DNA from: Blautia parvula
GTDB taxonomy: Bacteria > Bacillota > Clostridia > Lachnospirales > Lachnospiraceae
Direction: 5' to 3'
Length of the DNA: 64,000 nucleotides
Assembly (NCBI RefSeq): GCF_020215665.1
Contig: NZ_CP084061.1
Coordinates: 4,176,001 to 4,240,000, forward strand
Made by a program: the position numbers and the translations under genes. Of the stretch, positions 8,510 through 17,868 are shown piece by piece (within the stretch, counting starts at the first letter, position 1; each line of letters begins with the position of its first letter). The notes under the pieces are model-generated. The model ran no database searches, was not told the DNA's origin, and saw only the letters and a program-made list of their open reading frames with translations.

Positions 8510-8599
8510 ATGTGTAATCCTCCTGTATGTCCGCTTTTTGTAACTGTTCATTCCGGCCTGCGCGTTTGCCGGGCTGACCGTGCATGAATGATTACCATT

Positions 8600-8628
8600 A
8601 TTCTATCATTCTTTTTGCATAATGTCAC
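8600..8628 (-). promoter_or_regulatory. Candidate promoter of the O-acetyltransferase gene
   Basis: Minus strand GTGACA (8623-8628), 17 bp, TAGAAT (8600-8605), overlapping the stop codon of the phosphoglucomutase gene. Confidence 0.5.
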
Positions 8629-9263
8629 GAAGCAGCTTCCAGTAAATCGGAGAATGTGTTCAGATTATACGTCGCCCTTCCGCATTTGACCGCGTCACCG
8701 ATGGCTGCACAGTCCATGTGTCCTCCAAACGCCGCTTCCAGTCCTGATTCCGCATCCTCCACCACAAGACAGTCCTGAGGCTGCAGGTTCAGATACTCTG
8801 CTGCTTTCAGGAACACCTCCGGGTCCGGTTTGGAGCGGGAAATATTGTTGCCGTCGGAAACCGCATCAAAATATCCGGAAAGTCCCAGACGTTCCAGGAT
8901 AAATCCCGCATTCCTGCTGGATGAACCGATTGCCAAAAGAAGCCCCCTGCTTCTCAGCGCATCCAGTGTCTCCTTCACCTGCGGGTCCAGGTCAGCAGTT
9001 GTCATATTTTTCAGAAGTTCACGGTACAGGTCATTTTTTTCTGAGGCATAGCGGACTTTCTCCTCCTCTGTCATCTCACCATCGTATTTTTCCAGAATGA
9101 TCTCAAAGCTCTCCATCCGGCTCACACCCCTAAGTCTGTTGTTGATCTCCTCATCAAAATAGATTCCCAGCTTATCCGCCAGCTTCTTCCATGCCTGGTA
9201 ATGGTATTTGTCTGTGTGGCAGATCACACCGTCCAGGTCAAAAATAATTCCCTTGTATTTCAT
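8625..9263 (-). CDS. pgmB: Beta-phosphoglucomutase (HAD superfamily)
   Basis: 212 residues. The HAD motif I is DLDGV near the N-terminus (FDLDGVICHTDKYHYQAW), with a cap domain, GSSSRNAG as motif II and VVEDAESGLEAA as motif IV. It converts beta-glucose 1-phosphate to glucose 6-phosphate. It starts 11 bases after the GH65 phosphorylase stop, and this pairing is the standard arrangement: the inverting phosphorylase makes beta-Glc-1-P and PgmB uses it. Confidence 0.92.
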   Translation of the reverse strand: MKYKGIIFDLDGVICHTDKYHYQAWKKLADKLGIYFDEEINNRLRGVSRMESFEIILEKYDGEMTEEEKVRYASEKNDLYRELLKNMTTADLDPQVKETLDALRSRGLLLAIGSSSRNAGFILERLGLSGYFDAVSDGNNISRSKPDPEVFLKAAEYLNLQPQDCLVVEDAESGLEAAFGGHMDCAAIGDAVKCGRATYNLNTFSDLLEAAS

Positions 9264-9274
9264 GGCCTCTCTCC

Positions 9275-11560
9275 TTATCTCTCAATCTCAATGGTATCTT
9301 TCAGAAGGTACTTTGTACCGAATACGGTTATCTCCCTGGGTTCTCCCTTTTCCAGCGTAAACACAGACTTATCCCTGCCCACGCAGACCTGGATATGACT
9401 GCCTCTGTAGCTGATCTTAAAGGTATAAGATTCCCATTTGTCAGGAAGTACCGGCGCAAAGCAGATGCCTGTCTCTTTCAGCCGAAGGCCGCCGAATCCG
9501 TACACCACAGCCATATAATTTCCACCCATATTTGCTGTATGGATACCGTCCTTTGTGTTGTGGTGCAGATTGAACAGATCCAGCTTCGCGCTGTCACCGA
9601 AATAGTCATAGGCCTTATCCTTCAGTCCCAGCCTGGATGCCACAATACTGAAAATACATGTGGAGAGTGAAGAGTCATGGGTCGTCACATTCTCATAGTA
9701 CGCAAAGGACTTTCTGATGGTCTCCAGGTCCTGCGCATCCTCATAGATAAAATGCGCCAGCACGGTATCTGCCTGTTTACACACCTGATAACGGTACAGG
9801 CAGAGCGGGTGATAATGCAGAAGCAGAGGGAACTTGTCCGCAGGTGTACCCTTGATATCCCACACCTCTTTTTGAAGGAAAGAGTCATCCTGGGGATTGA
9901 TGCCTGTCTCTTCGTCATACGGCAGATACATCTGTTCCTCCGCTTTCTTAAACTCCCGGATCTCCTCAGGCTTTAATCCTATTTTTTCAGCCACCGGAGC
10001 AAGCTTTCCGGCCTCCCCCAGCAGTTCATAAAAACGCACGGCCCAATGAAGATTATACTGGGCGCCTGCATTGGTGTAATAATTGTTATTTACCAGACAC
10101 GTGTATTCATCCGGACCTGTCACATCATTGATGTGGAATTTTCCCCTGTGGAAATTCCCCGCATCCATCCACAGCCTTGCCGTCTCAAAAATGATCTCAG
10201 CGCCCTTTTCCGCCATCAGGTCCAAATCCCCGGTGGCCAGATAATAAGCCACCACCGCATAGGCAATATCCCCGTTAATATGATACTGCGCAGAACCTGC
10301 CGGGAAAAATCCCGAGCACTCAGAACCGGAGATTGTTCTCCACGGATAGAGCGCTCCTTTTCTGTGCCCCATGATTCGGGCATTTTCCCTGGCTGCATCC
10401 AGGATACTGTACCTGTACGCGATCAGGCTGGCGGATATCCGGGGATTTGTCAGGGTAAAAAATGGCTGCATATACATTTCTGTATCCCAGAAATAATGCC
10501 CCTCATAGCCCTCACCGGAAAGTCCCTTCGCGGCTATATTACTGTGCTCGTCCCTGCCCGCTGACTGGAGAAGCTGATAGAGGTTATATCTGACAGCAAC
10601 CGCCAGGTCATCGTCCCCCTCTATATCCAGCGCTGACTGTGCCCAGAACTCATCCAGGTATTCTCTCTGCTGCCTGTACCATTTTTCAAGGCTGACAGAC
10701 AGCGCCCTGTTCATAGCATTTTCCGCTTCCTTCCTGCAGTCTTTGTATCTGAGGGAATCCGTAAACACTGTATATTTCACCAGCCGGACTGTCTCACCCT
10801 CCCTGATATCTGTTTCCATTTTTCTGGTGACAGAGTGTCCTTCCTGCACGGAATTCTCCCGGCAGACTGCACCGGTTCCGCATGAAAGTACATCCTTTAC
10901 CGCCGTACACACGGTAAGCCCGGAAGTAACAGTCTCTGTGACAAGATAAGACACCCCGTCCTTCACCTCTGCACTGACCGGGCGCAGATGCTGAAAGCTT
11001 TCACCGGCAACCCTCGGATCATTGGGGTTACAGTAATTCTTCACATCCCCGTTATGTACAGAAATAAATTCCAGTGTCCCGCTGAAATTCAATGCCTTTA
11101 CCTCATAGGATATGGTGAAAAGCGGAAGAAGCAGAAAGGATGTCATTCTCCTGATGGTGATCTCCACTCTGTGCCCCCCCGGAGAGCGCCACACTACCTG
11201 TCTCTGCGTGAATCCATTCTGCATATCCAGGCTTCTGCTGCTTTTTTCCACAGTCCCCTCAAACATACAAAAGGTCTCCCCCTCAATCTTCAGAAAGATA
11301 GTCTGGGTATCTGCCACATTCAGCATTGTCTGCTTTTCCTCAGCCAGTCCGCAGAGCTTTTCGGCCTGAGACATTTTGGCAATATCATAGAATCCGTTGA
11401 TATAAGACCCCCGGATCGTATCATACCCCTGAGCATATCCCTCCTCAAAGTCAGAGCGGACCCCAATATAGCCGTTGGCATTGTGAAAGACCGTCTCATT
11501 TAAAAGACACTGCTCATTTTCAAGCCCTATGTCCTCAATCTGGTAAACCCATTTATTCAT
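9275..11560 (-). CDS. GH65 inverting alpha-glucoside phosphorylase
   Basis: 761 residues, the usual GH65 length: N-terminal beta-sandwich, (alpha/alpha)6 barrel and C-terminal beta domain. The barrel has WDTEMYMQPFF, and the catalytic acid is E485 in DVTGPDEY. It phosphorolyses an alpha-linked disaccharide to beta-Glc-1-P plus a sugar; the loop after the acid (TCLVNNNYYTN) does not let me choose between kojibiose, nigerose, trehalose and related substrates, although the PNEY of maltose phosphorylases is absent. No signal peptide, so cytosolic. No transporter is adjacent. Confidence 0.9.
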   Translation of the reverse strand: MNKWVYQIEDIGLENEQCLLNETVFHNANGYIGVRSDFEEGYAQGYDTIRGSYINGFYDIAKMSQAEKLCGLAEEKQTMLNVADTQTIFLKIEGETFCMFEGTVEKSSRSLDMQNGFTQRQVVWRSPGGHRVEITIRRMTSFLLLPLFTISYEVKALNFSGTLEFISVHNGDVKNYCNPNDPRVAGESFQHLRPVSAEVKDGVSYLVTETVTSGLTVCTAVKDVLSCGTGAVCRENSVQEGHSVTRKMETDIREGETVRLVKYTVFTDSLRYKDCRKEAENAMNRALSVSLEKWYRQQREYLDEFWAQSALDIEGDDDLAVAVRYNLYQLLQSAGRDEHSNIAAKGLSGEGYEGHYFWDTEMYMQPFFTLTNPRISASLIAYRYSILDAARENARIMGHRKGALYPWRTISGSECSGFFPAGSAQYHINGDIAYAVVAYYLATGDLDLMAEKGAEIIFETARLWMDAGNFHRGKFHINDVTGPDEYTCLVNNNYYTNAGAQYNLHWAVRFYELLGEAGKLAPVAEKIGLKPEEIREFKKAEEQMYLPYDEETGINPQDDSFLQKEVWDIKGTPADKFPLLLHYHPLCLYRYQVCKQADTVLAHFIYEDAQDLETIRKSFAYYENVTTHDSSLSTCIFSIVASRLGLKDKAYDYFGDSAKLDLFNLHHNTKDGIHTANMGGNYMAVVYGFGGLRLKETGICFAPVLPDKWESYTFKISYRGSHIQVCVGRDKSVFTLEKGEPREITVFGTKYLLKDTIEIER

Positions 11561-11610
11561 TCTGTTCTTCCTTTCTCTGTAAGCTTTATCTCTGTTCTTT
11601 TCTTGTCATC

Positions 11611-11639
11611 ATTCTAGCAACAACTTTTTTTATTTTCAA
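11611..11639 (-). promoter_or_regulatory. Sigma-A promoter of the GH65-pgmB operon
   Basis: Minus strand TTGAAA (11634-11639), 17 bp, TAGAAT (11611-11616). An AATGGT / ACCATT inverted repeat lies immediately upstream (about 11638-11659) and could be an operator. The 324-base divergent gap 11561-11884 holds this promoter and the one at 11813 and otherwise only AT-rich sequence. Confidence 0.65.
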
Positions 11640-11812
11640 TGGTTTTATGCAACACCATTAAATTACATAATAACCTTATTTTTATTTTAGCATAATAACC
11701 AAATATTTTTTCCGAAATATACAGTTTCCATAAACATTACACATCTATTTATCACCGGTCTGTCTATTCGTTCCCTTTTCATTGAAAACATTCTTCCAAA
11801 GCATTATAAAAA

Positions 11813-11841
11813 TTGATTTTTTCCCTTATATCCTCTATACT
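11813..11841 (+). promoter_or_regulatory. Sigma-A promoter of the hybrid sensor kinase gene
   Basis: TTGATT (11813-11818), 17 bp, TATACT (11836-11841). The ribosome site GGGAGG (11873-11878) and ATG (11885) follow. Confidence 0.7.
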
Positions 11842-11884
11842 TATAATTATATATCTCACCAACAAATAAAATGGGAGGCATACG

Positions 11885-14728
11885 ATGAAAAGACTTTTTG
11901 CCTTGATGCTGAGCATTATCATGCTTTTATCCATATCCGTACCCGTTTATGCCAGAGAACCGCGAAAAGTCACGGTAGCCTTTCCCAATCTGGCAGACAA
12001 TCGTCTCTATGTTGTCAATGAAGACGGAAGTCTTGGCGGCATGATGTACGAATATTTTGAAAATCTGGGAAAATGCGCCGGATGGGACATCCAATATGTA
12101 GTGGATGATATGGAAACGCTGTTCGACAGTTTTCTTAACGGGGATATTGATATTATGGGTTCTACCGGATATTCAGAGGGTATGGATGAGTACGCGGATT
12201 ACCCCTCATTATCCAGCGGCTTTGACTACACCTGTCTGGTGGTACAGAATGACAATATAGACATTACCTCAGGGGATTTGACCTCCCTTGACAATAAAAC
12301 CGTGGCGATCAGCAGTACACAGGAAAAAAACGGGAAAGAAAAGGTTCTGGAGGACTTCTGCGACAGCAATCAGATTCATCTGGATATAAAAATATATGAA
12401 TCCCACCTCGATTACTTTAACGCCCTGAAAAACGGAGAGACGGATATGATCCTGATCGGCAGTGCAGCCCGTGGATCCGATATGCGGATCGTCACACGTT
12501 TTGCCGACTCTCCCTATTACACGGTCGTATCCAAGGACAAACCGGAAATACTGCGTGAGCTCAATGCTGCCCTGTACACCATGCATGCCATGTCCCAGGA
12601 CTATATGGACCAACTGGAAAACAAATATATGAAAGGCAATGACAGCCTAGCAAATGCCTTTACCGCTGAAGAGAAGACATATCTGAGAGAAAAGGGAACC
12701 CTGACGGCTGTTCTTCCGAAAACATCATACGGAGCCTCAGACAAGCTGGGTGTCAACGGGAACTATAGCTGTCTGGACGCTGATATTGCCCAATATTTCT
12801 GCAGTGAGATCGGCATTTCAGTCAATTATATCGTTACGGACACCCTGGATCAGGCCATTGAAATGGTAAAAGAAAAAAAGGCAGATTTTCTTCCCCTTAT
12901 GATCACCCATCCCGGCAGTGAAGACACCTACAGTGAACTGCAGCTCTTTCCCTATAATACACCGGAACAGATGCGTGTCACTGCCAATCCATCTTCCAAC
13001 AAGCCTGTACTTGTCCTTCCCCAGTATGAACAGAATCTTCCTGAAATGGATGCCCTGCTGGATGATTATGAAAAGGTATTGTACTGCAGCAGCGCCGTAG
13101 AATGTCTGGAGTATGTGTCAGAAGGACGTGCCACTGAAACCATACTGGATAATTTTGCTGCCCAGTATCTTCTTATGGAGAGCAGCTACCCGAACCTCTC
13201 CATAACTCCCACTGACCTGAAACTCACCACCATGACTCTGGCCGCCCCGGCATCCGCTGATACAAACCTGCTCACCATACTGGAAAAAGCAGTGCTGAAT
13301 ATGAATGCTTCGGAAATTGATGATACGGTTTACCAGCGCATGATCACAGAACAGACAAATGCGTCTGTCACCTTAACCGCTTTCTTTAAAAAGCATGTGA
13401 TCTCCATATCTGCAGCCCTTCTGGCTGTGATCGTATTTATACTGTCCTGTATCGCGGTTGTTTTAATATCCCGCATACGGCAGAAAAGCATGCAGGAGAC
13501 ACTGGCTGAAAGAGAACGCAGTGAAAAGGAGCTCAGCCGTGCCCTGGAACGCGCCAATGTTGCGACTGAGGCTAAGACCAGATTTCTGTCAAATGTATCA
13601 CATGAGATGCGCACACCCTTAAACGGCATATCAGGAATGCTCACCCTGATGCAGAACGAGGAATCTGCACAAAAGAATAAAGAATACCTGGAAAAAGCCA
13701 GAATATCCTGCAGCCAGCTTCTTTCCCTGATCAACTCCGTTCTTGACATGTCACGGATAGAAAGCGGCAGAGAGACACTTTCCCCGGAAAGCTTCCATAT
13801 GTCCACCATTTTGGAAGAACTGCATGCCATGCTCAGCATACAAGCAGAATCCAGAAATATCCGTATGGACATCAACGGAGCCTCTATCCCGGATAGAACA
13901 CTTATCGGCGACTGCGTCAAGCTGAAACAGATATTATCCAATGTGATCGTAAATGCCATTAAATTTACACCTGAAGGCGGCCGGATCACCCTCACTGCAG
14001 AAGAAAAGGCCGCCAATGGAAAAGGTGAGATTCTCTACCTGTTTGAATGCAGGGATAACGGCATTGGTATGACCAAGGAATTCATGAAAACCATGTTCCA
14101 GCCCTTCTCCCGCTCAGTGGAGGCGGACAAAATGCAGATAAGCGGAACGGGTCTTGGCCTGTCCGTGATCAAAGGTCTGGTAGATTTAATGCACGGAACC
14201 ATAGATGTAGACAGTCAAAAGGGGAAAGGTTCTGTTTTCCGCATCATTCTTCCCTTCCCTGAGAAGCCTGATATAAAGGAGGAATCTTCTGCGGAATCAG
14301 AAAGCCAAGAGGAGCCCAAAGATTCAGCTGCTCTTCTGCAGGGAAAACGAGTCCTTGTCACAGAGGACAATGAACTGAATCTGGAAATCACGGAACAGTT
14401 CCTTGAGATCATGGGGATAGAATCCAGCCCTGCCCGTGACGGTGCCGAGGCAGTGGATATGTTTTCCTCCTCCCCGTCAGGTACCTTTGATGCCATTCTC
14501 ATGGATATCCAGATGCCCAAAATGGACGGGTATGAGGCCACAAAAGCCATCCGGAGCCTTCCCAGGGAAGATGCCGCCTCAGTTCCCATTATCGCCATCA
14601 CAGCGAACGCATTCCGGGAGGACATGGAACGGGCACTTTCCTGCGGTATGAATGACCATCTTTCAAAACCTGTAGATGTGAAAAAACTGCAGGAAATCCT
14701 TATAAAATACTGCTGCGGCAGGGAATAA
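11885..14728 (+). CDS. Hybrid sensor histidine kinase/response regulator with two SBP-type sensor domains
   Basis: 947 residues: signal peptide (1-23, ending VYA), two tandem extracellular amino-acid-binding-like SBP_bac_3 domains (about 30-265 and 270-490), one membrane helix (about 505-530), a dimerisation domain with the phospho-acceptor H573 in NVSHEMRTP, an ATPase domain with N, G1 and G2 boxes, and a C-terminal receiver with D874 in LMDIQMPKMDG. The layout resembles BvgS/EvgS-type sensors. No histidine phosphotransfer domain is present and no response regulator gene is adjacent, so the output partner is not visible. It probably senses a small nutrient outside the cell. Single-gene unit with its own promoter and terminator. 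Confidence 0.9.
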   Translation: MKRLFALMLSIIMLLSISVPVYAREPRKVTVAFPNLADNRLYVVNEDGSLGGMMYEYFENLGKCAGWDIQYVVDDMETLFDSFLNGDIDIMGSTGYSEGMDEYADYPSLSSGFDYTCLVVQNDNIDITSGDLTSLDNKTVAISSTQEKNGKEKVLEDFCDSNQIHLDIKIYESHLDYFNALKNGETDMILIGSAARGSDMRIVTRFADSPYYTVVSKDKPEILRELNAALYTMHAMSQDYMDQLENKYMKGNDSLANAFTAEEKTYLREKGTLTAVLPKTSYGASDKLGVNGNYSCLDADIAQYFCSEIGISVNYIVTDTLDQAIEMVKEKKADFLPLMITHPGSEDTYSELQLFPYNTPEQMRVTANPSSNKPVLVLPQYEQNLPEMDALLDDYEKVLYCSSAVECLEYVSEGRATETILDNFAAQYLLMESSYPNLSITPTDLKLTTMTLAAPASADTNLLTILEKAVLNMNASEIDDTVYQRMITEQTNASVTLTAFFKKHVISISAALLAVIVFILSCIAVVLISRIRQKSMQETLAERERSEKELSRALERANVATEAKTRFLSNVSHEMRTPLNGISGMLTLMQNEESAQKNKEYLEKARISCSQLLSLINSVLDMSRIESGRETLSPESFHMSTILEELHAMLSIQAESRNIRMDINGASIPDRTLIGDCVKLKQILSNVIVNAIKFTPEGGRITLTAEEKAANGKGEILYLFECRDNGIGMTKEFMKTMFQPFSRSVEADKMQISGTGLGLSVIKGLVDLMHGTIDVDSQKGKGSVFRIILPFPEKPDIKEESSAESESQEEPKDSAALLQGKRVLVTEDNELNLEITEQFLEIMGIESSPARDGAEAVDMFSSSPSGTFDAILMDIQMPKMDGYEATKAIRSLPREDAASVPIIAITANAFREDMERALSCGMNDHLSKPVDVKKLQEILIKYCCGRE

Positions 14729-14730
14729 AA

Positions 14731-14776
14731 AAACAGGGTGTATGAAATCCGAAATTTCACACACCCTGTTTTTTTA
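14731..14776 (+). terminator. Bidirectional terminator between convergent genes
   Basis: A long hairpin, AAACAGGGTGT.TGAAAT against ATTTCA.ACACCCTGTTT with one mismatch, is flanked by A7 on the left and T7 on the right. It serves the kinase gene and the hemolysin III gene. Confidence 0.9.
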
Positions 14777-15436
14777 TACCGACATGGGAAGAACAAAGAA
14801 ATACATGACAATAAAGTGACATAAACTTCCGCCCATAACAAACAGATGAAATATCTCGTGGGAACCGAAATTCTTATGGTTTGCATTGAAGATCGGAAGC
14901 TTCAGCGCATAAATGATACCTCCCACTGTATATATAATGCCGCCTGCCAGAAGCCATCCGAAACCCGCCGGTGACAGCGCCCGGACAATGGGTACAAAGG
15001 CGAACACACAGAGCCAGCCCATTGCAATATAGATAACAGAAGAAAACCACTTGGGACAGGTGATCCAGCAGGCTTTGATCAGAATTCCCACAATCGCTAC
15101 CAGCCACACTGCTGTACAAAGGATCGTCCCCGTCCTGCCGTGAAGCACGATCAGACAGATCGGCGTATAACTTCCTGCTATGAGAATAAAAATCATCATG
15201 TGATCCATCTTGCGCAGACGCCGGTTTACCTTTTCCGTGGAATCAACGGTGTGGTAAATAGTACTCGCCGCATATAACAGGATCATGCTCAGCATAAAAA
15301 CACTCATTGCGATTATATGGATGCTGTCCGGTTCCCTGGCTGACCTGATCAGCAGCGGAGCCGCTGCCAGCACTGCCATCAGCCATCCGATAAAATGTGT
15401 AATTGCGCTGCCCGGTTCTTTGATCTTCAGTTTCAT
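14774..15436 (-). CDS. Hemolysin III / TrhA family membrane protein
   Basis: 220 residues from the ATG at 15436, placed 7 bases after AGGAG; the GTG at 15451 would overlap that site. Seven transmembrane helices are predicted by eye. Family signatures are STIYH in helix 2, KMDHMMIF, and the final SHEIFHLFVMGGSLCHF, whose histidines with the earlier H and S residues form the PAQR-type metal site. Hemolysin III (YqfA/TrhA) proteins affect membrane fluidity or energetics; a true hemolytic role is not shown. Stands alone. Confidence 0.85.
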   Translation of the reverse strand: MKLKIKEPGSAITHFIGWLMAVLAAAPLLIRSAREPDSIHIIAMSVFMLSMILLYAASTIYHTVDSTEKVNRRLRKMDHMMIFILIAGSYTPICLIVLHGRTGTILCTAVWLVAIVGILIKACWITCPKWFSSVIYIAMGWLCVFAFVPIVRALSPAGFGWLLAGGIIYTVGGIIYALKLPIFNANHKNFGSHEIFHLFVMGGSLCHFIVMYFFVLPMSV

Positions 15437-15599
15437 AACATCACTCCTCACTTTAATTATACATATAGTATGTACTTCACCTGCATTTGGTATTCTTAAA
15501 TGTTATATGTAGTTTTAATTACTACGTTTTGATATTTATTATACTACTACTCATCTACGCATATTGCAACCCTTTTTTATAAATTTTTTCTAAAAGTAC

Positions 15600-15628
15600 A
15601 AAAGGAGCCCGGTATAAAACCGGACTCC
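15600..15628 (-). terminator. Terminator of the GH13 gene
   Basis: Minus strand: GGAGTCCGGT / ACCGGGCTCC (10 bp, one G-T pair, loop TTTAT), then TTTTGT. It lies 11 bases beyond the stop codon. Confidence 0.9.
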
Positions 15629-15638
15629 AACACTAAAT

Positions 15639-17444
15639 TTATGCAAGCCATAAGTATTCATACGGCCCAAGTACAATATTATCCCACAGAGGTACTGTTT
15701 TTCCCTGAATCAGATCGTGCAGTTCCCAGGGAAGCCCGAACCAATTTACAGCATTGCAGTTTACCACCTGTCTCTCCTCACTGAAATTGGCAAGGACCAG
15801 CATTTTATCCTCCCTGTGGAACGCAAACACTGCTTTATTCCCTGTATCAATGGGAATGGAAGATATATTGGAGGCGAATATGGGATTTTCCTTCCGCACC
15901 CGGATCATTTCCCTGATACTGCTGAAAAGGATTCCCTCCACAGTGCCCATATCATGTCTGTTCCCTGCTTTCTCCCAGTCCATGGGTGCCCGGTGCAGCC
16001 AGCGGGAATCATGGGCAATGGTCTCATCCTTCTTGTAATCCCACCAGTTCAGGGTTCCGATCTCATCACCGCTGTACAGAAGAGGGATTCCGGTATAAGA
16101 AATGATCACACTGTTTAAAAGCAGGATCCTCTTGACCGCCAGCTCCAGCTTATAGCGGTCTTTCTTCAAAATAGCCTCCTCAAGACCGCACAGGGATGCC
16201 ATTGTGCCGCTGTTTCTCGCGTCCAGCGTCTCAGGATTGAACTCATAGAGCTCCCCCTTTGCAAAGCTGCCGGGGAATTTTCCTTCCATGAATTGAATGA
16301 TAAACTGCTTATGAGCCTCGGGGTCCATCCCCAGATCCCTGATGATATCCTTCTCAAATCCCCATCCGATGTCATCATGGCATCTTGCATAATTGATCCA
16401 CACCCCATCCTTTGGCGTGCCGTAATCAATAGACATGGAACGCTGCATCAGCCGCACATCCCTGGTTGCAAGCGAGTTCCACAGAAGCACCATAAGAGAC
16501 GCATTGTACATGATATGGCATTCCTTCTCCTCAGGTGTACCGAAGTATTTTACAATCTCATGAGGCTCTACGATAGCTTCCCCCAAAAAGACAACAGAGG
16601 GGCATACCTCCTCTATGATCATCTCATACATTTTCAGAAGTGTGTGCACCTGGGGCAGGTTCATGGATGAGGTTCCCAGCTCCTTCCACATATAAGGGAT
16701 GGCATCCAGCCTGAATATGTCAATCCCTTTGTTGGCAAGTGTCAAAAGCACCTCAGCGATACGGTTGAACACGTTGGGGTTCTTATAGTTCAGATCCCAC
16801 TGGAATTCATAGAAACGTGTCATGACAAACTTTCCGATATCCTCGTAGTAGGTAAAATTCTTAGGTGCAACGGAAGGGAAGATTTCCGTCAATGTCTTCT
16901 CATACTCGGAAGGAATGCCGTAATTGTCGAACATATAATACATATCTTCGTATCCCGGCTCGTTTTTCCTGGATTTCAAGGCCCACTCATGTTCCTTAGC
17001 CGTGTGGTTCAGCACAAAATCAATACAGGTGCGGATTCCCTTTTTCTTCAGTCTGTCAACCACGTGTTCAAACTGCTCTGTGGTGCCGAATTTCTTATCC
17101 ACGTTCAGATAATCGGACACTGCGTATCCACCGTCATTCTGGCCCTCTCTGGACTGCAGGAGCGGCATAAAATGCACATAAGTCACACCCAGGTCTGCCA
17201 GATAATCGATCCTCTTTTCAAAGCTGGACAGATTGTCTGAGAACTTGTCCAGATACAGCATCATTCCCACCATTTTCTCTGAAAGATACCAGTCATTCCC
17301 CTTCTTATCCTGCTTTCTCAGCGCAGTGCTCCTGCCTGCCCTGGCCTTCTCCATAATTTCCATGAGCTGGTCAAAGAAAAACTGGGTGATCCCGTTCTCC
17401 CCATACAGCCCAAAATAATATGTGCGCAGTTTATCCATAGACAT
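15639..17444 (-). CDS. Amylosucrase-like GH13 alpha-glucosyl-transferring enzyme
   Basis: 601 residues. The GH13 barrel has the conserved regions in order: DFVLNHTAKEH, GIDIFRLDAIPYMW (nucleophile D), VVFLGEAIVE (acid/base E) and CHDDIGWGF (transition-state D). CHDDIGW and the extended N-terminal helical part fit the amylosucrase subfamily, which splits sucrose and either builds alpha-glucan or hydrolyses it. No signal peptide, so cytosolic. The exact activity (amylosucrase, sucrose hydrolase or related) cannot be fixed from motifs. Own promoter and terminator; the HPr-like gene lies upstream. Confidence 0.8.
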   Translation of the reverse strand: MSMDKLRTYYFGLYGENGITQFFFDQLMEIMEKARAGRSTALRKQDKKGNDWYLSEKMVGMMLYLDKFSDNLSSFEKRIDYLADLGVTYVHFMPLLQSREGQNDGGYAVSDYLNVDKKFGTTEQFEHVVDRLKKKGIRTCIDFVLNHTAKEHEWALKSRKNEPGYEDMYYMFDNYGIPSEYEKTLTEIFPSVAPKNFTYYEDIGKFVMTRFYEFQWDLNYKNPNVFNRIAEVLLTLANKGIDIFRLDAIPYMWKELGTSSMNLPQVHTLLKMYEMIIEEVCPSVVFLGEAIVEPHEIVKYFGTPEEKECHIMYNASLMVLLWNSLATRDVRLMQRSMSIDYGTPKDGVWINYARCHDDIGWGFEKDIIRDLGMDPEAHKQFIIQFMEGKFPGSFAKGELYEFNPETLDARNSGTMASLCGLEEAILKKDRYKLELAVKRILLLNSVIISYTGIPLLYSGDEIGTLNWWDYKKDETIAHDSRWLHRAPMDWEKAGNRHDMGTVEGILFSSIREMIRVRKENPIFASNISSIPIDTGNKAVFAFHREDKMLVLANFSEERQVVNCNAVNWFGLPWELHDLIQGKTVPLWDNIVLGPYEYLWLA

Positions 17445-17497
17445 AATATTCTGCTCCTTTCACACGCCGGAAGTTCCTTCCGTATTCTCTTATATCA

Positions 17498-17526
17498 AGT
17501 ATACAGGATAGACGAATTTCCCACAA
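17498..17526 (-). promoter_or_regulatory. Promoter of the GH13 gene
   Basis: Minus strand TTGTGG (17521-17526), 17 bp, TATACT (17498-17503), just past the terminator of the HPr-like gene. Confidence 0.6.
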
Positions 17527-17528
17527 GC

Positions 17529-17564
17529 CAAAAAGGCACCGCCGGAAATATCCAGGCGATACCT
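17529..17564 (-). terminator. Terminator of the HPr-like gene
   Basis: Minus strand 10-bp stem AGGTATCGCC / GGCGGTGCCT with two G-T pairs, loop of 11, followed by a short T run. Confidence 0.75.
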
Positions 17565-17568
17565 TTTG

Positions 17569-17805
17569 TCAGGCACAGATATACTTTTCAAATTTTTCCC
17601 TGATCATCTGTTCGTCCACACGGTCTGCATGCACCTGCATGACGACCGAACGGGCCGCGCTGATGAGCATTGCACTGATCACAGACTTCGCGTCATATAT
17701 ACAGCTTCCATACCTCAGGTCCACATCGTACTCAACTTTATTGGCCAGGTTCACAAAATCAATGACTTCATTCACATCCTTTAAATTGACCGGAAATGTG
17801 ATCAT
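17569..17805 (-). CDS. HPr-like protein lacking the phospho-histidine (Crh-like)
   Basis: 78 residues with the HPr fold pattern across the full length. Aligning by eye to HPr, the His15 position is N12 (in DVNEVIDF), so it cannot pass phosphate in a sugar PTS. The regulatory serine region is kept as S41 in DAKSVISAM, the position that HPr kinase modifies. This resembles Bacillus Crh, which has Q15 and Ser46 and acts as a CcpA co-repressor; that role here is inference. It sits between the ROK kinase and the GH13 gene, ending in its own terminator. Confidence 0.75.
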   Translation of the reverse strand: MITFPVNLKDVNEVIDFVNLANKVEYDVDLRYGSCIYDAKSVISAMLISAARSVVMQVHADRVDEQMIREKFEKYICA

Positions 17806-17868
17806 TTCTCTTCCCTTCTTTCTTCTGTACGCCGGGCCTCCCTGCTCAGGCAGCCCGGCCCATATAAC

